From positions 48,488-71,032 of the forward strand of contig NZIT01000062.1 of NCBI GenBank assembly GCA_002691725.1: a DNA stretch of 22,545 bases. Direction: 5' to 3'. The stretch's first letter is position 1. Every line of letters begins with the position of its first letter. Of the stretch, positions 1 to 8,554 are shown piece by piece. The stretch comes from SAR116 cluster bacterium (GTDB taxonomy: Bacteria > Pseudomonadota > Alphaproteobacteria > Puniceispirillales > UBA1172). Both the position numbers and the translations under genes were made by a program. The notes below the pieces were generated by a model. It was given only the letters and a program-made list of their open reading frames with translations, searched no databases and was not told where the DNA came from.

Positions 1-464
1 GACCTGAGCAGGAAAATATTGATGATTTGCTTAGCGCATTCGCCAGACGAGATGCTGAACCTATGCTGTTGATGCCGCATCTTGACTGGATAAATGATAT
101 CTTGGCGCATGATCGGCTTGAGGCTATTCGTGATGCGGCGGCGGCATCTGATCACAGCCTTGCCGCGCCTCTCTATCAGGCGCTAACCCAGCGTTGTCCA
201 CTATCATTAAAAGTGACGCATCGGCTGCTTACCAGCGCGCCTTCTGATGGTTATATTTCTGCCTTATTGCTGGATTATTGTTTGGCTAAGCGCATAACAG
301 AGTACCCTGATTTTGCTGAAGGCGTGCGAGCAGCGGTGATTGATAAGGATCAAAACCCGCAATGGTCGCATCAATGCCTTGAGGATGTAACAGATGAGAT
401 GATTGACGATATATTTGATGATAGCAACAGACCACATTTTGCCCTACCTTCAGTTTTATTGTAA
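1..464 (+). CDS. 3-hydroxyisobutyryl-CoA hydrolase, C-terminal part (5' end outside window)
   Basis: The open frame runs in from the left edge (full codons from base 3) to TAA at 462-464, so the start codon and the crotonase-fold active site are not visible. The visible 154 residues match the C-terminal region of the ECH_2 / HIBYL-CoA hydrolase family. Tell-tale stretches are CPLSLKVTHRLL, then DFAEGVRAAVIDKDQNPQW and LEDVTDEMID, in the order usual for this family. The enzyme releases 3-hydroxyisobutyrate from its CoA ester in valine breakdown in the cytoplasm. A plain enoyl-CoA hydratase is less likely because those lack the EGVRA-IDKD-P-W tail. It lies 97 bases upstream of proS with no clear terminator between; a functional link with proS is not expected. 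Confidence 0.85.
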   Translation, partial: PEQENIDDLLSAFARRDAEPMLLMPHLDWINDILAHDRLEAIRDAAAASDHSLAAPLYQALTQRCPLSLKVTHRLLTSAPSDGYISALLLDYCLAKRITEYPDFAEGVRAAVIDKDQNPQWSHQCLEDVTDEMIDDIFDDSNRPHFALPSVLL

Positions 465-561
465 CAATTAAACAGCAATTGCCGACATCGCCTAAAAAGT
501 GAAACCCTGATAAAGACATTAATAAAAAGATTATTTAATTTGAAATGATAAGGACATCCCC

Positions 562-1911
562 ATGCGTTTAAGCCAGTATTTTATTCCAACTCTTCGTGAG
601 ACGCCGAAAGAGGCGCAGATCGTATCCCATCGCTTGATGCTTCGGGCAGGCATGATCCAGCAATCAAGTGCCGGGATTTATAGCTGGCTACCGCTGGGCT
701 TGAAAGTCATGCGTAAGATTGAACAGATTGTCAGAGAAGAACAAAACCGAGCAGGCGCTGTTGAGGTGCTGATGCCAACTATTCAGCCTGCTGAATTATG
801 GCAGGAGTCTGGACGCTATGATGATTATGGTCTGGAGATGTTGCGGATCAAGGACAGGCATGATCGGGACATGCTATTCGGGCCGACAAACGAAGAACAG
901 ATCACCGATATCTTTCGCTCACATGTCAAAAGCTATCGGGCTTTACCGTTAAATCTCTATCACATTCAGTGGAAGTTCAGGGACGAAGTGCGGCCGCGTT
1001 TTGGAATTATGCGTGGGCGTGAGTTTTTGATGAAAGATGCCTATTCTTTCGCTATTGATGCGGAGGCGGCGCGGATTGAATATAATAAGATGTTTGTGTC
1101 TTATTTGCTGACCTTTAAGCGGCTTGGGCTGACCGCTATTCCGATGGAAGCAGATACCGGGCCAATAGGCGGCGATATGAGCCATGAGTTCGTTATCCTC
1201 GCTGAAACTGGTGAGAGCGAAGTCTTTTGCCATAAGGATTGGATGAATTACAGCCTTGATGCAGGTGAGGTGGATTATGCGGCCGACTTGCAGCCAATTG
1301 TTGACCGCTTTACCAAATTATATGCGGTCACTGATGAAAAATATGATGCCGCGAATTGCCCCATTCCATCTGATCAATTAATGACAACACGCGGTATTGA
1401 GGTTGGTCACATCTTTTATTTTGGTGCAAAATACTCGACCCCGATGGGCGCCAGCGTGGCGGATGAAACGGGCAAGCAATGTCATGTTCATATGGGATCA
1501 TATGGCATTGGCGTATCGCGCCTGGTTGGCGGTATCATTGAGGCTAGTCACGATGATAAAGGCATTATCTGGCCGCAATCTGTTGCCCCATTTGATGCTG
1601 TGGTGGTTAATTTGAAACCTGGTCATGATGATTGCGATAAGGTGTCAGAACAGCTTTATGGTCAGTTGACTAATGCTGGTTATGATGTGCTGATGGATGA
1701 TAGCGCGGACAGCCCGGGGGCGAAACTTAACGCTATGGATTTAATCGGCATCCCTTATCAGATTATTATTGGCCCGCGCGGCATGAAAGATGGTGAGGTT
1801 GAGTTCAAAATCAGAAAAACTGGCGCCTGTGAGAATATGTCACCTGATGCGGCGGCTAATACTTTGCTCAATCATTTGGCAGAACAGCTGAAAGGACAAG
1901 GCGCAATATGA
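562..1911 (+). CDS. proS: Proline--tRNA ligase, short type without inserted editing domain
   Basis: Class II aminoacyl-tRNA synthetase that charges tRNA-Pro in the cytoplasm. The 449 residues compare with about 570 in E. coli; the missing part is the insertion (INS) editing domain between motifs 2 and 3, as is usual in Alphaproteobacteria. Visible are the TNEE motif (residues 109-112), motif 2 from [10 protein letters not shown] (about 138) to MKDAYSF, motif 3 [13 protein letters not shown] (316-328) and a C-terminal anticodon-binding domain starting near [16 protein letters not shown] at 550-554 lies 7 bases before the ATG and supports this start. The stop overlaps the next gene's start by four bases (ATGA), so it is probably co-translated with the Lol permease gene. 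Clearing of mischarged Ala-tRNA-Pro would need a separate editing protein, not seen in this window. Confidence 0.97.
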   Translation: MRLSQYFIPTLRETPKEAQIVSHRLMLRAGMIQQSSAGIYSWLPLGLKVMRKIEQIVREEQNRAGAVEVLMPTIQPAELWQESGRYDDYGLEMLRIKDRHDRDMLFGPTNEEQITDIFRSHVKSYRALPLNLYHIQWKFRDEVRPRFGIMRGREFLMKDAYSFAIDAEAARIEYNKMFVSYLLTFKRLGLTAIPMEADTGPIGGDMSHEFVILAETGESEVFCHKDWMNYSLDAGEVDYAADLQPIVDRFTKLYAVTDEKYDAANCPIPSDQLMTTRGIEVGHIFYFGAKYSTPMGASVADETGKQCHVHMGSYGIGVSRLVGGIIEASHDDKGIIWPQSVAPFDAVVVNLKPGHDDCDKVSEQLYGQLTNAGYDVLMDDSADSPGAKLNAMDLIGIPYQIIIGPRGMKDGEVEFKIRKTGACENMSPDAAANTLLNHLAEQLKGQGAI

Positions 1912-3164
1912 GTGGAGTTTTCGGCCATCTTGAGCGCATGCTAGCCTTGCGGTATATCCGCTCCCGGCGGTCTGAGGGCTTTATTTCTGTCATTGCGTGG
2001 TTCTCGCTTTTGGGCATTTCACTTGGTGTTGCTACTCTGATCATTGTGATGTCGGTGATGAACGGCTTCCGCGCTGAGCTGGTAGGCCGGATTTTGGGAT
2101 TGAATGGGCATTTGGTTGTCTATTCCAATGGCCCACAAGGGATACCAAAATTTGATACATTAGCTGGCCGCATTGGCGGAATACCGGGGATTATGGCGGT
2201 GACTCCACAAATCGAAGGTCAGGTCATGGCTAGTCATGAAGGCTTTGCTTCTGGTGCGGTTGTGCGTGGTGTGCGCTGGGAAGATTTAGCCGCCCGCAAG
2301 CCGCTTTGGGATGTGCTTGATGCGGCGAGTATCGAAGGCATAAAGAAAAAAGAAAGCATTCTTATCGGCCATGAGCTAGCGCGGAGTTTAGGCGTCAGGG
2401 CAGGCGATACGCTATCGCTGTTATCGCCATATGGCAAGAAAACAGCATTTGGAACAATTCCTGAACGTCGACGGTTTCGCGTTGCTGGTGTCTTTAATGT
2501 TGGCATGCACGAATATGACAAGGCTTTTATCTTTATGCCTTTGGATGATGCCCAGTCTTTCTTTGCCATGAATAACACGGTAACCGCGCTTGAGATTTAT
2601 GCCCGTGATGCTGATCAGACAGAACCAATAAGCACGAATTTAAGCCAGACTATTGGCACAGATATGCGAGTATTTGACTGGCGGCAGCGCAATAAAAACT
2701 TCCTGACGGCGCTTAATGTAGAACGCAACGTCATGTTTATTATCCTGTCGCTGATTATTTTGGTCGCGGCATTTAATATCATCTCGTCGATGATCATGCT
2801 GGTGCGGTCAAAAAATAATGATATTGCGGTTCTGCGTGCCATGGGTGCAACCAAAGGCTCAATCATGCGGGTATTTATGATGACAGGGTCAAGCATTGGT
2901 CTGATTGGGACGGTTATCGGCACCCTGCTTGGGCTTGGGTTTTGCTGGAATATTGATAGCATTAAAAATATTGTGGAAAGCCTGACGGGGACAGAGCTAT
3001 TCGCAGCGGAGATTTATTTCCTGTCTACCTTGCCAGCCAAAGTTGATCCTAATGAAGTGATAAACGTCATTCTCATGGCGATTACGTTATCGTTTTTATC
3101 ATCCGTCTATCCGGCATGGCGTGCCTCACGCATTGCTCCGGCAGAAGCGCTTCGTTATGGGTGA
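1908..3164 (+). CDS. lolC: Lipoprotein-releasing ABC transporter permease, LolC/LolE (LolF-like) family
   Basis: Inner membrane subunit of the transporter that extracts lipoproteins from the inner membrane and passes them to LolA. At 418 residues it has the family layout: a conserved N-terminal [19 protein letters not shown], a first membrane helix at about 24-50, a large periplasmic MacB-like domain (about 52-265), then three helices at about 273-300, 320-347 and 383-405, ending in the family's [17 protein letters not shown]. Start and stop overlap proS and lolD. Only one permease gene is present, followed at once by lolD. In organisms with a single permease it does the work of both LolC and LolE and is sometimes called LolF; I infer this here, as a second copy could lie outside the window. 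Confidence 0.93.
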   Translation: MSGVFGHLERMLALRYIRSRRSEGFISVIAWFSLLGISLGVATLIIVMSVMNGFRAELVGRILGLNGHLVVYSNGPQGIPKFDTLAGRIGGIPGIMAVTPQIEGQVMASHEGFASGAVVRGVRWEDLAARKPLWDVLDAASIEGIKKKESILIGHELARSLGVRAGDTLSLLSPYGKKTAFGTIPERRRFRVAGVFNVGMHEYDKAFIFMPLDDAQSFFAMNNTVTALEIYARDADQTEPISTNLSQTIGTDMRVFDWRQRNKNFLTALNVERNVMFIILSLIILVAAFNIISSMIMLVRSKNNDIAVLRAMGATKGSIMRVFMMTGSSIGLIGTVIGTLLGLGFCWNIDSIKNIVESLTGTELFAAEIYFLSTLPAKVDPNEVINVILMAITLSFLSSVYPAWRASRIAPAEALRYG

Positions 3165-3873
3165 GCATATGGCGGCAAGTGTGATGAGTAGAGATGATCA
3201 AGACACTGTGCTTTTGATGAATGATGTGTCGAAAGCCTTTCATCAGGGTGATCGGGTCATCCAGGTGCTGAAAGATGTTTCCGTCAATATCAAAAAGGGA
3301 GAGCTGGTTGCCCTTGTTGGCCCTAGCGGGTCGGGAAAGACAACCTTGCTTAATATTGCCGGTATTCTGGAAAGGCCTGATAGCGGCCAAGTCAGCATTG
3401 CGGGCAAAGCCACGCATCGGCTTAATGATAAGGAAACCTCAGAATTGAGGCGAAATTCGATCGGCTTTGTTTTTCAGTTTCACCGTCTCTTGCCAGAGTT
3501 TTCGGCGGCTGAAAACATTATTATCCCCCAGATTATGAACCGTCTATCGCGCCATGTTGCCCAAGAACGCGCCGAGCAATTGCTTGCCATGATTGGCTTG
3601 AGCGAACGCCGTCATCACCGTCCGGGTCAACTATCAGGGGGTGAGCAGCAAAGGGTTGCCATCGCGCGTGCGGTGGCTAATGTGCCGTCATTGCTGCTTG
3701 CTGATGAGCCAACGGGCAATCTTGATCCTGATACGGCGGCTGATGTCTTCAAACATTTGGTCGCTATTCTGCGGTCAACAGGAACGGCGGCTCTGCTCGT
3801 CACACATAATATGGAATTAGCAAAATCGCTGGATAGAGTGTTGACGATTCGCAAAGGTGAGCTGGTGGGATAG
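3157..3873 (+). CDS. lolD: Lipoprotein-releasing ABC transporter ATP-binding protein LolD
   Basis: Cytoplasmic ATPase subunit that powers the Lol permease encoded just upstream. Counting from the ATG at 3157 (238 residues) it has Walker A GPSGSGKTT (55-63), the LolD-typical FQFHRLLPEFSAAEN stretch, the signature LSGGEQQRVAIARA (from 159), Walker B LLLADEP with D183-E184, and a switch His in VTHNMELAK. The start is uncertain. GTG 3121 would add a poorly supported 12-residue extension deep inside lolC. ATG 3157 overlaps lolC by 8 bases with AGAAG at 3143-3147 in front. ATG 3169 lies 4 bases after GGTGA, which matches the 3' part of the ribosome-binding consensus. MacB-type ATPases are similar, but the adjoining LolC-type permease decides the call. 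Confidence 0.93.
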   Translation: MGEHMAASVMSRDDQDTVLLMNDVSKAFHQGDRVIQVLKDVSVNIKKGELVALVGPSGSGKTTLLNIAGILERPDSGQVSIAGKATHRLNDKETSELRRNSIGFVFQFHRLLPEFSAAENIIIPQIMNRLSRHVAQERAEQLLAMIGLSERRHHRPGQLSGGEQQRVAIARAVANVPSLLLADEPTGNLDPDTAADVFKHLVAILRSTGTAALLVTHNMELAKSLDRVLTIRKGELVG

Positions 3874-3926
3874 ACGTCATCGCCTGCCCTTAGCTGTCCG
3901 TTTATGAAACAAAAATAACTGGCGGC

Positions 3927-3956
3927 TTGTCAGGCTCTAGTCGTCTGGGCAATACT
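3927..3956 (+). promoter_or_regulatory. Candidate promoter for dnaE
   Basis: In the 90-base gap after lolD, TTGTCA (3927-3932) resembles a -35 box (5 of 6) and AATACT (3951-3956) a -10 box (4 of 6), with an 18-base spacer. Transcription would then begin at about 3962-3964, essentially at the dnaE start codon. Such matches are common by chance, so this is a weak call. Confidence 0.3.
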
Positions 3957-3963
3957 CAATATT

Positions 3964-6900
3964 ATGTCATCTCCATTTATTCATTTACGCACCCATTCGT
4001 CATATTCGCTTGCCGAGGGCATGATGCCAATCAAGCCGCTGATTGAAAAAGCGGCAAAGATGCAGCAGCCTGCTCTGGCATTGACCGATACCTTCAATAG
4101 TTATGGCGCGCTTGAGTTTTCAGAAGCGGCATCAAAAGCTGGTATTCAGCCCATTATTGGCGCGCAAGTCATGCTCCAAGATGATACAGCAGATGATGCG
4201 TTGTGTGAGGTTGTTCTGCTGACTCAGAACAAAGACGGCTGGATAAACCTATCTCTGTTGCTGTCCCGTGCCTTGCTTGCAGGTAAGCAAGACCCGTTTA
4301 TTCCGGTTGCTGATTTGCGGGCGCATTCATCTGGGCTAATTATTCTGACAGGCGGGGCTAAGCGCGGCTTTCTGGCGGCTCCATTGGTTGAGAATAGAGC
4401 TGATCTTGCCAAAAAGCGCCTTGCTGCTCTGATGACAATTTTTCCTGAGCGGCTATATATTGAACTTCAGCGTCATGGCACGGAGGCGGAGACCATTGCC
4501 GAGCCGCAGTTGCTGGATATGGCTTACACCAATAATATTCCGATTGTTGCGACGAATGATTGCTATTTTGCGAGCCAGAGCGATGCTGAGGCGCATAGTG
4601 TTTTGCTCTGTATATCGGAGGGCAAAACCCTGTTTCATGATGATCGCCGGCATGAAACGAATGAGCATTATTTCAAATCTGACCAAGACATGCGGGCATT
4701 ATTTTCTGATCTTCCAGAGGCCATAGAAAACACCGCGCATATTGCTCGCCGCTGTGCCTTTGCTGTTGAAAAACGCAGCCCTTTATTGCCGCCTTTTGCC
4801 ACCCCTGATGGCAGTGATGAGAAAGTCTGGCTCCGCAATCTTTCGCATCAGGGCTTGGCGGAACGGCTTGCGCAAATCAAAGCCCTGACAGGGGTTAGCG
4901 CCTATGCTGAGGCGGATGTACAGGCAATGACCAAAACCTATGAGGATAGGCTTAACCTTGAGCTGGATATTATCATCAAGATGGGGTTTTCCGGATATTT
5001 TCTCATTGTTGCTGATTTCATTAATTGGGCAAAACAGCAGAATATCCCTGTCGGTCCTGGCCGTGGGTCTGGTGCGGGATCATTAGTTGGTTATGCGTTG
5101 GGGATTACCGACCTTGATCCTATTCGCTGGGGCTTGTTGTTTGAACGCTTTTTGAACCCTGAACGGATTTCAATGCCTGATTTTGATATTGATTTCTGCC
5201 GTGATCGGCGTGACGAAGTCATCAGCTATGTTCAGCAAAAATATGGTGATGATCGGGTTGCCCAGATTATCACCTTTGGTAGCCTGCAAGCACGGGCGGC
5301 ACTGCGCGATGCTGGCCGCGTGCTAGGCATGCCCTATGGTCAAGTTGACCGCATTGCCAAGCTGGTGCCAAGTAATCCGGCGAAACCTGTCAAACTGTCT
5401 GAGGCGCTGAAAAAAGAACAAGACCTAAAAGCCGCCGTTGAAAGTGATCAAGATATCTTGCATCTGGTCAATATTTCAAAACAGATTGAGGGCTTGTTGA
5501 GGCATTGGTCGACCCATGCCGCAGGAGTGGTGATTGGCGACCGCCCATTGGTTGAATTGGTGCCATTGGCGCGTGACCCGGCATCAGAATTGCCTGTCAC
5601 TCAATTTAACATGAAGTCGGTGGAAGATGCTGGATTGGTGAAGTTTGATTTTCTTGGGCTGAAAACGCTAACCGTCTTGCAACAAGCGATTGATCTGATC
5701 AAGCGGCGCGGCATTGATCTGCAATTAGGCGACATACCGCTTGAATGTGAGGCTACCTTTGCCATGCTGGGCGAAGGTGAGGCGGTTGGGCTGTTCCAGC
5801 TTGAATCGAGCGGCATGCGCGAGGTGTTAAAAGGTCTTAAGCCTGATCGATTTGAGGATATTATTGCTGTCGTGGCTTTATACCGTCCGGGGCCGATGGA
5901 AAATATCCCGAAATATATTGCCCGTAAGCATGGCCGCGAGGAGGTCAGCTATATGCACCCTTTGCTTGAGCCAGTGCTGGAAGAAACCTATGGCATTATG
6001 ATCTATCAGGAACAGGTGCAACGAGCGGCGCAGGTTTTATCGGGATATAGTCTTGGCAAGGCAGATATTTTGCGCCGTGCTATGGGTAAAAAAATTAAAG
6101 AGGAAATGGATGCCCAGCAGGGCGAGTTTATTTCTGGTGCCGCTGAAAATAACATTAGCGAAAAATTAGCAAGGGAGATTTTTGATCAAATCACGGCCTT
6201 TGCTGGATATGGATTTAATAAATCGCACGCCGCCGCTTATGCCCTTATTGCGTGGCAAACGGCATGGCTGAAACGCCATTACACGGCTGAGTTTTTGGCG
6301 GCACTGATGACCATGGATATTGGCAATACCGAAAAACTGGCGGTCTTCAGGCAAGATTGTAACAGCTATGATATCGCTATGTTGCCGCCATCAGTTAATT
6401 ATTCTGAGGCGATATTTACGGTTGAAGAACGTCCAGACGGGCAGGGTATCCGCTATGGTTTGGGGGCTATCCGTAATGTTGGCTTTGATCTGATGAAGGC
6501 TCTGGTGAATGAGCGAGTGCAGAACGGCCCGTTTACCTCGCTTGAGGATTTTGCCAGCCGCGGGGCTGCCAATCTTAACCGCAGGATGCTTGAGAACTTG
6601 ATAAAATCGGGGGCATTAGATGATTTTGGTCTCACCAGATCAACCTTGTTTGATGCCATTGAGCGGATTCTGTCTTATGCCCAAATTGCCAGGAAAGAGG
6701 CCGAAACCGCGCAAGATAACTTGTTTAATACGGTGGCAGGCGCGGCGCTGGATATCCCTCTGGAACAACGGCCGGAATGGGAAGCAAAAGACAAGCTGGC
6801 TTTTGAAATGGAAGCCTTGGGGCTATATTTGAGCGCCCATCCGCTTGATGAATATATGGATCAATTAACGCCACTCAATATCACCTTTGCCAGCCAGTTA

Positions 6901-7416
6901 TCAGAAAAACTAAACGATACAGCCGATGCGGTTGATCTTCATTTTGCAGGGCTTCTCTACGGCAAACAGATTAGGACATCGCAGAATAATAACCGCTTCG
7001 CTTTTATGCAGATGACTGACCCTACGGGCATGATTGACGTCACGCTTTTTAGCGATGTTCTGGCCGCCGCCGAAGAATATCTGATTGAAAATGAGCCGAT
7101 CTATGTGAAGGTTAGCGCCCGCCGTGACGATGACCGCGTTAAGCTGTTGGCAAGAGAAGTCTTACCGCTAGATACCGCCATTGAAACCAAAACCATGGGA
7201 ATGGTTGTACATGTCATGGATGAAACCGCCTTCTCGGGCATTGCTAGCGGTCTTGCGCGTGATGGCGAAGGACGGCAAAAACTGATTTTGAAAATGCATG
7301 TGCAAACCCATGAAGTTATGCTGAAACTAGATGGCTCATATAAACTCAGCCAAGGCTTTCGCCAGCATGTGAAATCGCTGGATGGGGTGGTCTCAATCAG
7401 CAATATCTTTCTTTAG
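3964..7416 (+). CDS. dnaE: DNA polymerase III alpha subunit (DnaE1)
   Basis: Catalytic subunit of the replicative DNA polymerase. At 1150 residues it is normal for DnaE1. Domains in order: an N-terminal PHP domain (FIHLRTHSSYS; the usual HxH metal pair is RxH, as in E. coli, suggesting an inactive PHP and a separate DnaQ proofreader), the C-family polymerase core with GPGRGSGAGSLVGY and PDFDIDF (catalytic D408 and D410), the third Asp D562 in KFDFLG, a tandem helix-hairpin-helix region near FGYGLGAIRNVG, a beta-clamp-binding motif QDNLF (917-921), and an OB-fold around VDLHFAGLLYGKQIR near the C terminus. The start fits the family N terminus (MSxPxFxHLRxHS), but there is no purine-rich ribosome site before it. 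It stands alone between the Lol genes and the rpsB leader. Confidence 0.97.
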   Translation: MSSPFIHLRTHSSYSLAEGMMPIKPLIEKAAKMQQPALALTDTFNSYGALEFSEAASKAGIQPIIGAQVMLQDDTADDALCEVVLLTQNKDGWINLSLLLSRALLAGKQDPFIPVADLRAHSSGLIILTGGAKRGFLAAPLVENRADLAKKRLAALMTIFPERLYIELQRHGTEAETIAEPQLLDMAYTNNIPIVATNDCYFASQSDAEAHSVLLCISEGKTLFHDDRRHETNEHYFKSDQDMRALFSDLPEAIENTAHIARRCAFAVEKRSPLLPPFATPDGSDEKVWLRNLSHQGLAERLAQIKALTGVSAYAEADVQAMTKTYEDRLNLELDIIIKMGFSGYFLIVADFINWAKQQNIPVGPGRGSGAGSLVGYALGITDLDPIRWGLLFERFLNPERISMPDFDIDFCRDRRDEVISYVQQKYGDDRVAQIITFGSLQARAALRDAGRVLGMPYGQVDRIAKLVPSNPAKPVKLSEALKKEQDLKAAVESDQDILHLVNISKQIEGLLRHWSTHAAGVVIGDRPLVELVPLARDPASELPVTQFNMKSVEDAGLVKFDFLGLKTLTVLQQAIDLIKRRGIDLQLGDIPLECEATFAMLGEGEAVGLFQLESSGMREVLKGLKPDRFEDIIAVVALYRPGPMENIPKYIARKHGREEVSYMHPLLEPVLEETYGIMIYQEQVQRAAQVLSGYSLGKADILRRAMGKKIKEEMDAQQGEFISGAAENNISEKLAREIFDQITAFAGYGFNKSHAAAYALIAWQTAWLKRHYTAEFLAALMTMDIGNTEKLAVFRQDCNSYDIAMLPPSVNYSEAIFTVEERPDGQGIRYGLGAIRNVGFDLMKALVNERVQNGPFTSLEDFASRGAANLNRRMLENLIKSGALDDFGLTRSTLFDAIERILSYAQIARKEAETAQDNLFNTVAGAALDIPLEQRPEWEAKDKLAFEMEALGLYLSAHPLDEYMDQLTPLNITFASQLSEKLNDTADAVDLHFAGLLYGKQIRTSQNNNRFAFMQMTDPTGMIDVTLFSDVLAAAEEYLIENEPIYVKVSARRDDDRVKLLAREVLPLDTAIETKTMGMVVHVMDETAFSGIASGLARDGEGRQKLILKMHVQTHEVMLKLDGSYKLSQGFRQHVKSLDGVVSISNIFL

Positions 7417-7461
7417 ATATTTCCTCAATTTTTCAACAATAATACTTGCAAATGGGCGCGT

Positions 7462-7489
7462 TTGTCGCTAATCAATGGCTACCAATAAT
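7462..7489 (+). promoter_or_regulatory. Candidate promoter for the rpsB operon
   Basis: TTGTCG (7462-7467, 4 of 6 to the -35 consensus) and AATAAT (7484-7489, 5 of 6 to the -10 consensus) are 16 bases apart in the 183-base gap between dnaE and rpsB. The predicted start of transcription, about 7496, lies just before the folded leader at 7505-7571, which makes the placement sensible. No clear terminator for dnaE is seen in the same gap. Confidence 0.4.
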
Positions 7490-7504
7490 TGATTGGAATT
7501 CGCA

Positions 7505-7571
7505 CATGAAGGTGGCAATGCTTGCCATTGCCTTCCGGTGGAACGGCAAAACCGCTTCCTCACCCTTCATG
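7505..7571 (+). promoter_or_regulatory. Structured rpsB mRNA leader (three-stem element)
   Basis: The RNA can fold as a three-way junction. The closing stem is CATGAAGG (7505-7512) with CCTTCATG (7564-7571), 8 perfect pairs. Arm two is GGCAATG (7514-7520) with CATTGCC (7526-7532), 7 perfect pairs and a 5-base loop. Arm three is GGAACGG (7540-7546) with CCG-C-TTCC (7552-7559), 7 pairs and one bulged C. The element ends 13 bases before the AAAAGGAG ribosome site at 7585-7592. S2 is known to repress its own mRNA through the leader in E. coli, and this fold is in the right place to do the same. Pairing is seen directly; the function is inferred. Confidence 0.55.
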
Positions 7572-7599
7572 GAGGCTTAACCGGAAAAGGAGCATGATT

Positions 7600-8463
7600 A
7601 TGCCTATGCCTAGTTTTACCATGCGTCAGCTACTCGAAGCTGGTGTTCACTTTGGTCACCATACTCGCCGCTGGAACCCTAAGATGAAGCCGTTCATCTT
7701 TGGTGATCGCAACAATATTCATATTCTTAATCTGCAGCAGACTGTGCCAATGCTTTACCAGGCGCTTGAGGCGATAAGCAAGGTTGCATCAAATGGTGGT
7801 CGTGTGCTGTTTGTTGGCACGAAGCCATCAGCATCAGAAGTCGTTGCCGAAGCGGCGCTGTCATGTGGTCAGTATTATGTTAATCACCGCTGGCTTGGAG
7901 GCATGTTAACCAACTGGTCAACCGTGTCACAATCCATCCGCCGTCTGCGTGAAATGGAAGAGCGCTTGAGTGGCGAAGATGTGAACGCATTGACGAAAAA
8001 AGAAACCCTTACCTTGACCCGCGAACGCGATAAGCTTGAAAAGACGCTTGGCGGTATTAAGGAAATGGGCGGTCTGCCAGATTTGCTTTTCATCATTGAT
8101 ACCAATAAAGAGGACATTGCGGTGAAAGAAGCCAATGTTCTGAATATTCCTGTGGTTGCTGTTGTTGATAGTAACGCCAATCCTGATGGGGTTGATTATG
8201 TTATTCCGGGCAATGATGATGCGTTGCGGGCGATCAGTCTCTATTGCGATTTGGTTGCAGGGTCAGTTATCGAAGGTCTGAAAACAGAAATGATCCGTTC
8301 AGGCGCTGATGTCGGCGAAGAAGTAGCCCCTGTTGAAGAAACTGTTGCTAGCGATGCGCCTGCTGAGGAGCCTGCGGAAGCTGTACCTGCTGCCGAAGTA
8401 GCAGAAACGGCGCCAGCGGAGGAGCCTGCCGCTAGTCAGGCATCCGAAGCGGCAAGCCAGTAA
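7600..8463 (+). CDS. rpsB: 30S ribosomal protein S2
   Basis: Small-subunit ribosomal protein needed to bring S1 to the 30S particle. The protein begins [20 protein letters not shown] and shows the S2 signatures [26 protein letters not shown] and the central [19 protein letters not shown]. The start at 7600 is chosen because AAAAGGAG (7585-7592) lies 7 bases upstream and the family N terminus starts there. An open frame reaching back to 7522 would run through the leader stems. The 287 residues exceed E. coli S2 (241) by an acidic Ala/Glu/Pro-rich tail from about residue 240, likely disordered. rpsB heads the translation-envelope cluster and is followed by tsf after 91 bases. Confidence 0.97.
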   Translation: MPMPSFTMRQLLEAGVHFGHHTRRWNPKMKPFIFGDRNNIHILNLQQTVPMLYQALEAISKVASNGGRVLFVGTKPSASEVVAEAALSCGQYYVNHRWLGGMLTNWSTVSQSIRRLREMEERLSGEDVNALTKKETLTLTRERDKLEKTLGGIKEMGGLPDLLFIIDTNKEDIAVKEANVLNIPVVAVVDSNANPDGVDYVIPGNDDALRAISLYCDLVAGSVIEGLKTEMIRSGADVGEEVAPVEETVASDAPAEEPAEAVPAAEVAETAPAEEPAASQASEAASQ

Positions 8464-8483
8464 GTCAGGCACCGTTTTATCTT

Positions 8484-8512
8484 TGATTCCAGCCGCCGAT
8501 TGGCTGGGATCA
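8484..8512 (+). other. Hairpin in the rpsB-tsf spacer
   Basis: GATTCCAGCC (8485-8494) pairs over its full length with GGCTGGGATC (8502-8511) when one G-U pair is allowed, and T8484-A8512 extends it to 11 pairs around a 7-base loop. No run of T follows (the next bases are CTAAAATAATT), so it does not look like a full intrinsic terminator. It may protect the rpsB message, partly attenuate tsf, or mark a processing site. It lies 43 bases before the tsf start. Confidence 0.5.
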
Positions 8513-8554
8513 CTAAAATAATTTATCAACTAACCTTAATCTGAGGATTGAACA

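Noticed and set aside
465..561. Promoter or terminator before proS
   Set aside because: The 97 bases are A/T-rich and give several poor -10 matches, but no convincing -35/-10 pair or hairpin with a T run.
3121..3156. GTG start for lolD at 3121
   Set aside because: It would overlap the permease gene by 44 bases, and the added residues are just another frame of the conserved LolC C terminus.
7522..7599. Extension of rpsB upstream to 7522
   Set aside because: The extra residues do not match S2 and are coded by the leader stems. The strong AAAAGGAG site is placed for the ATG at 7600.
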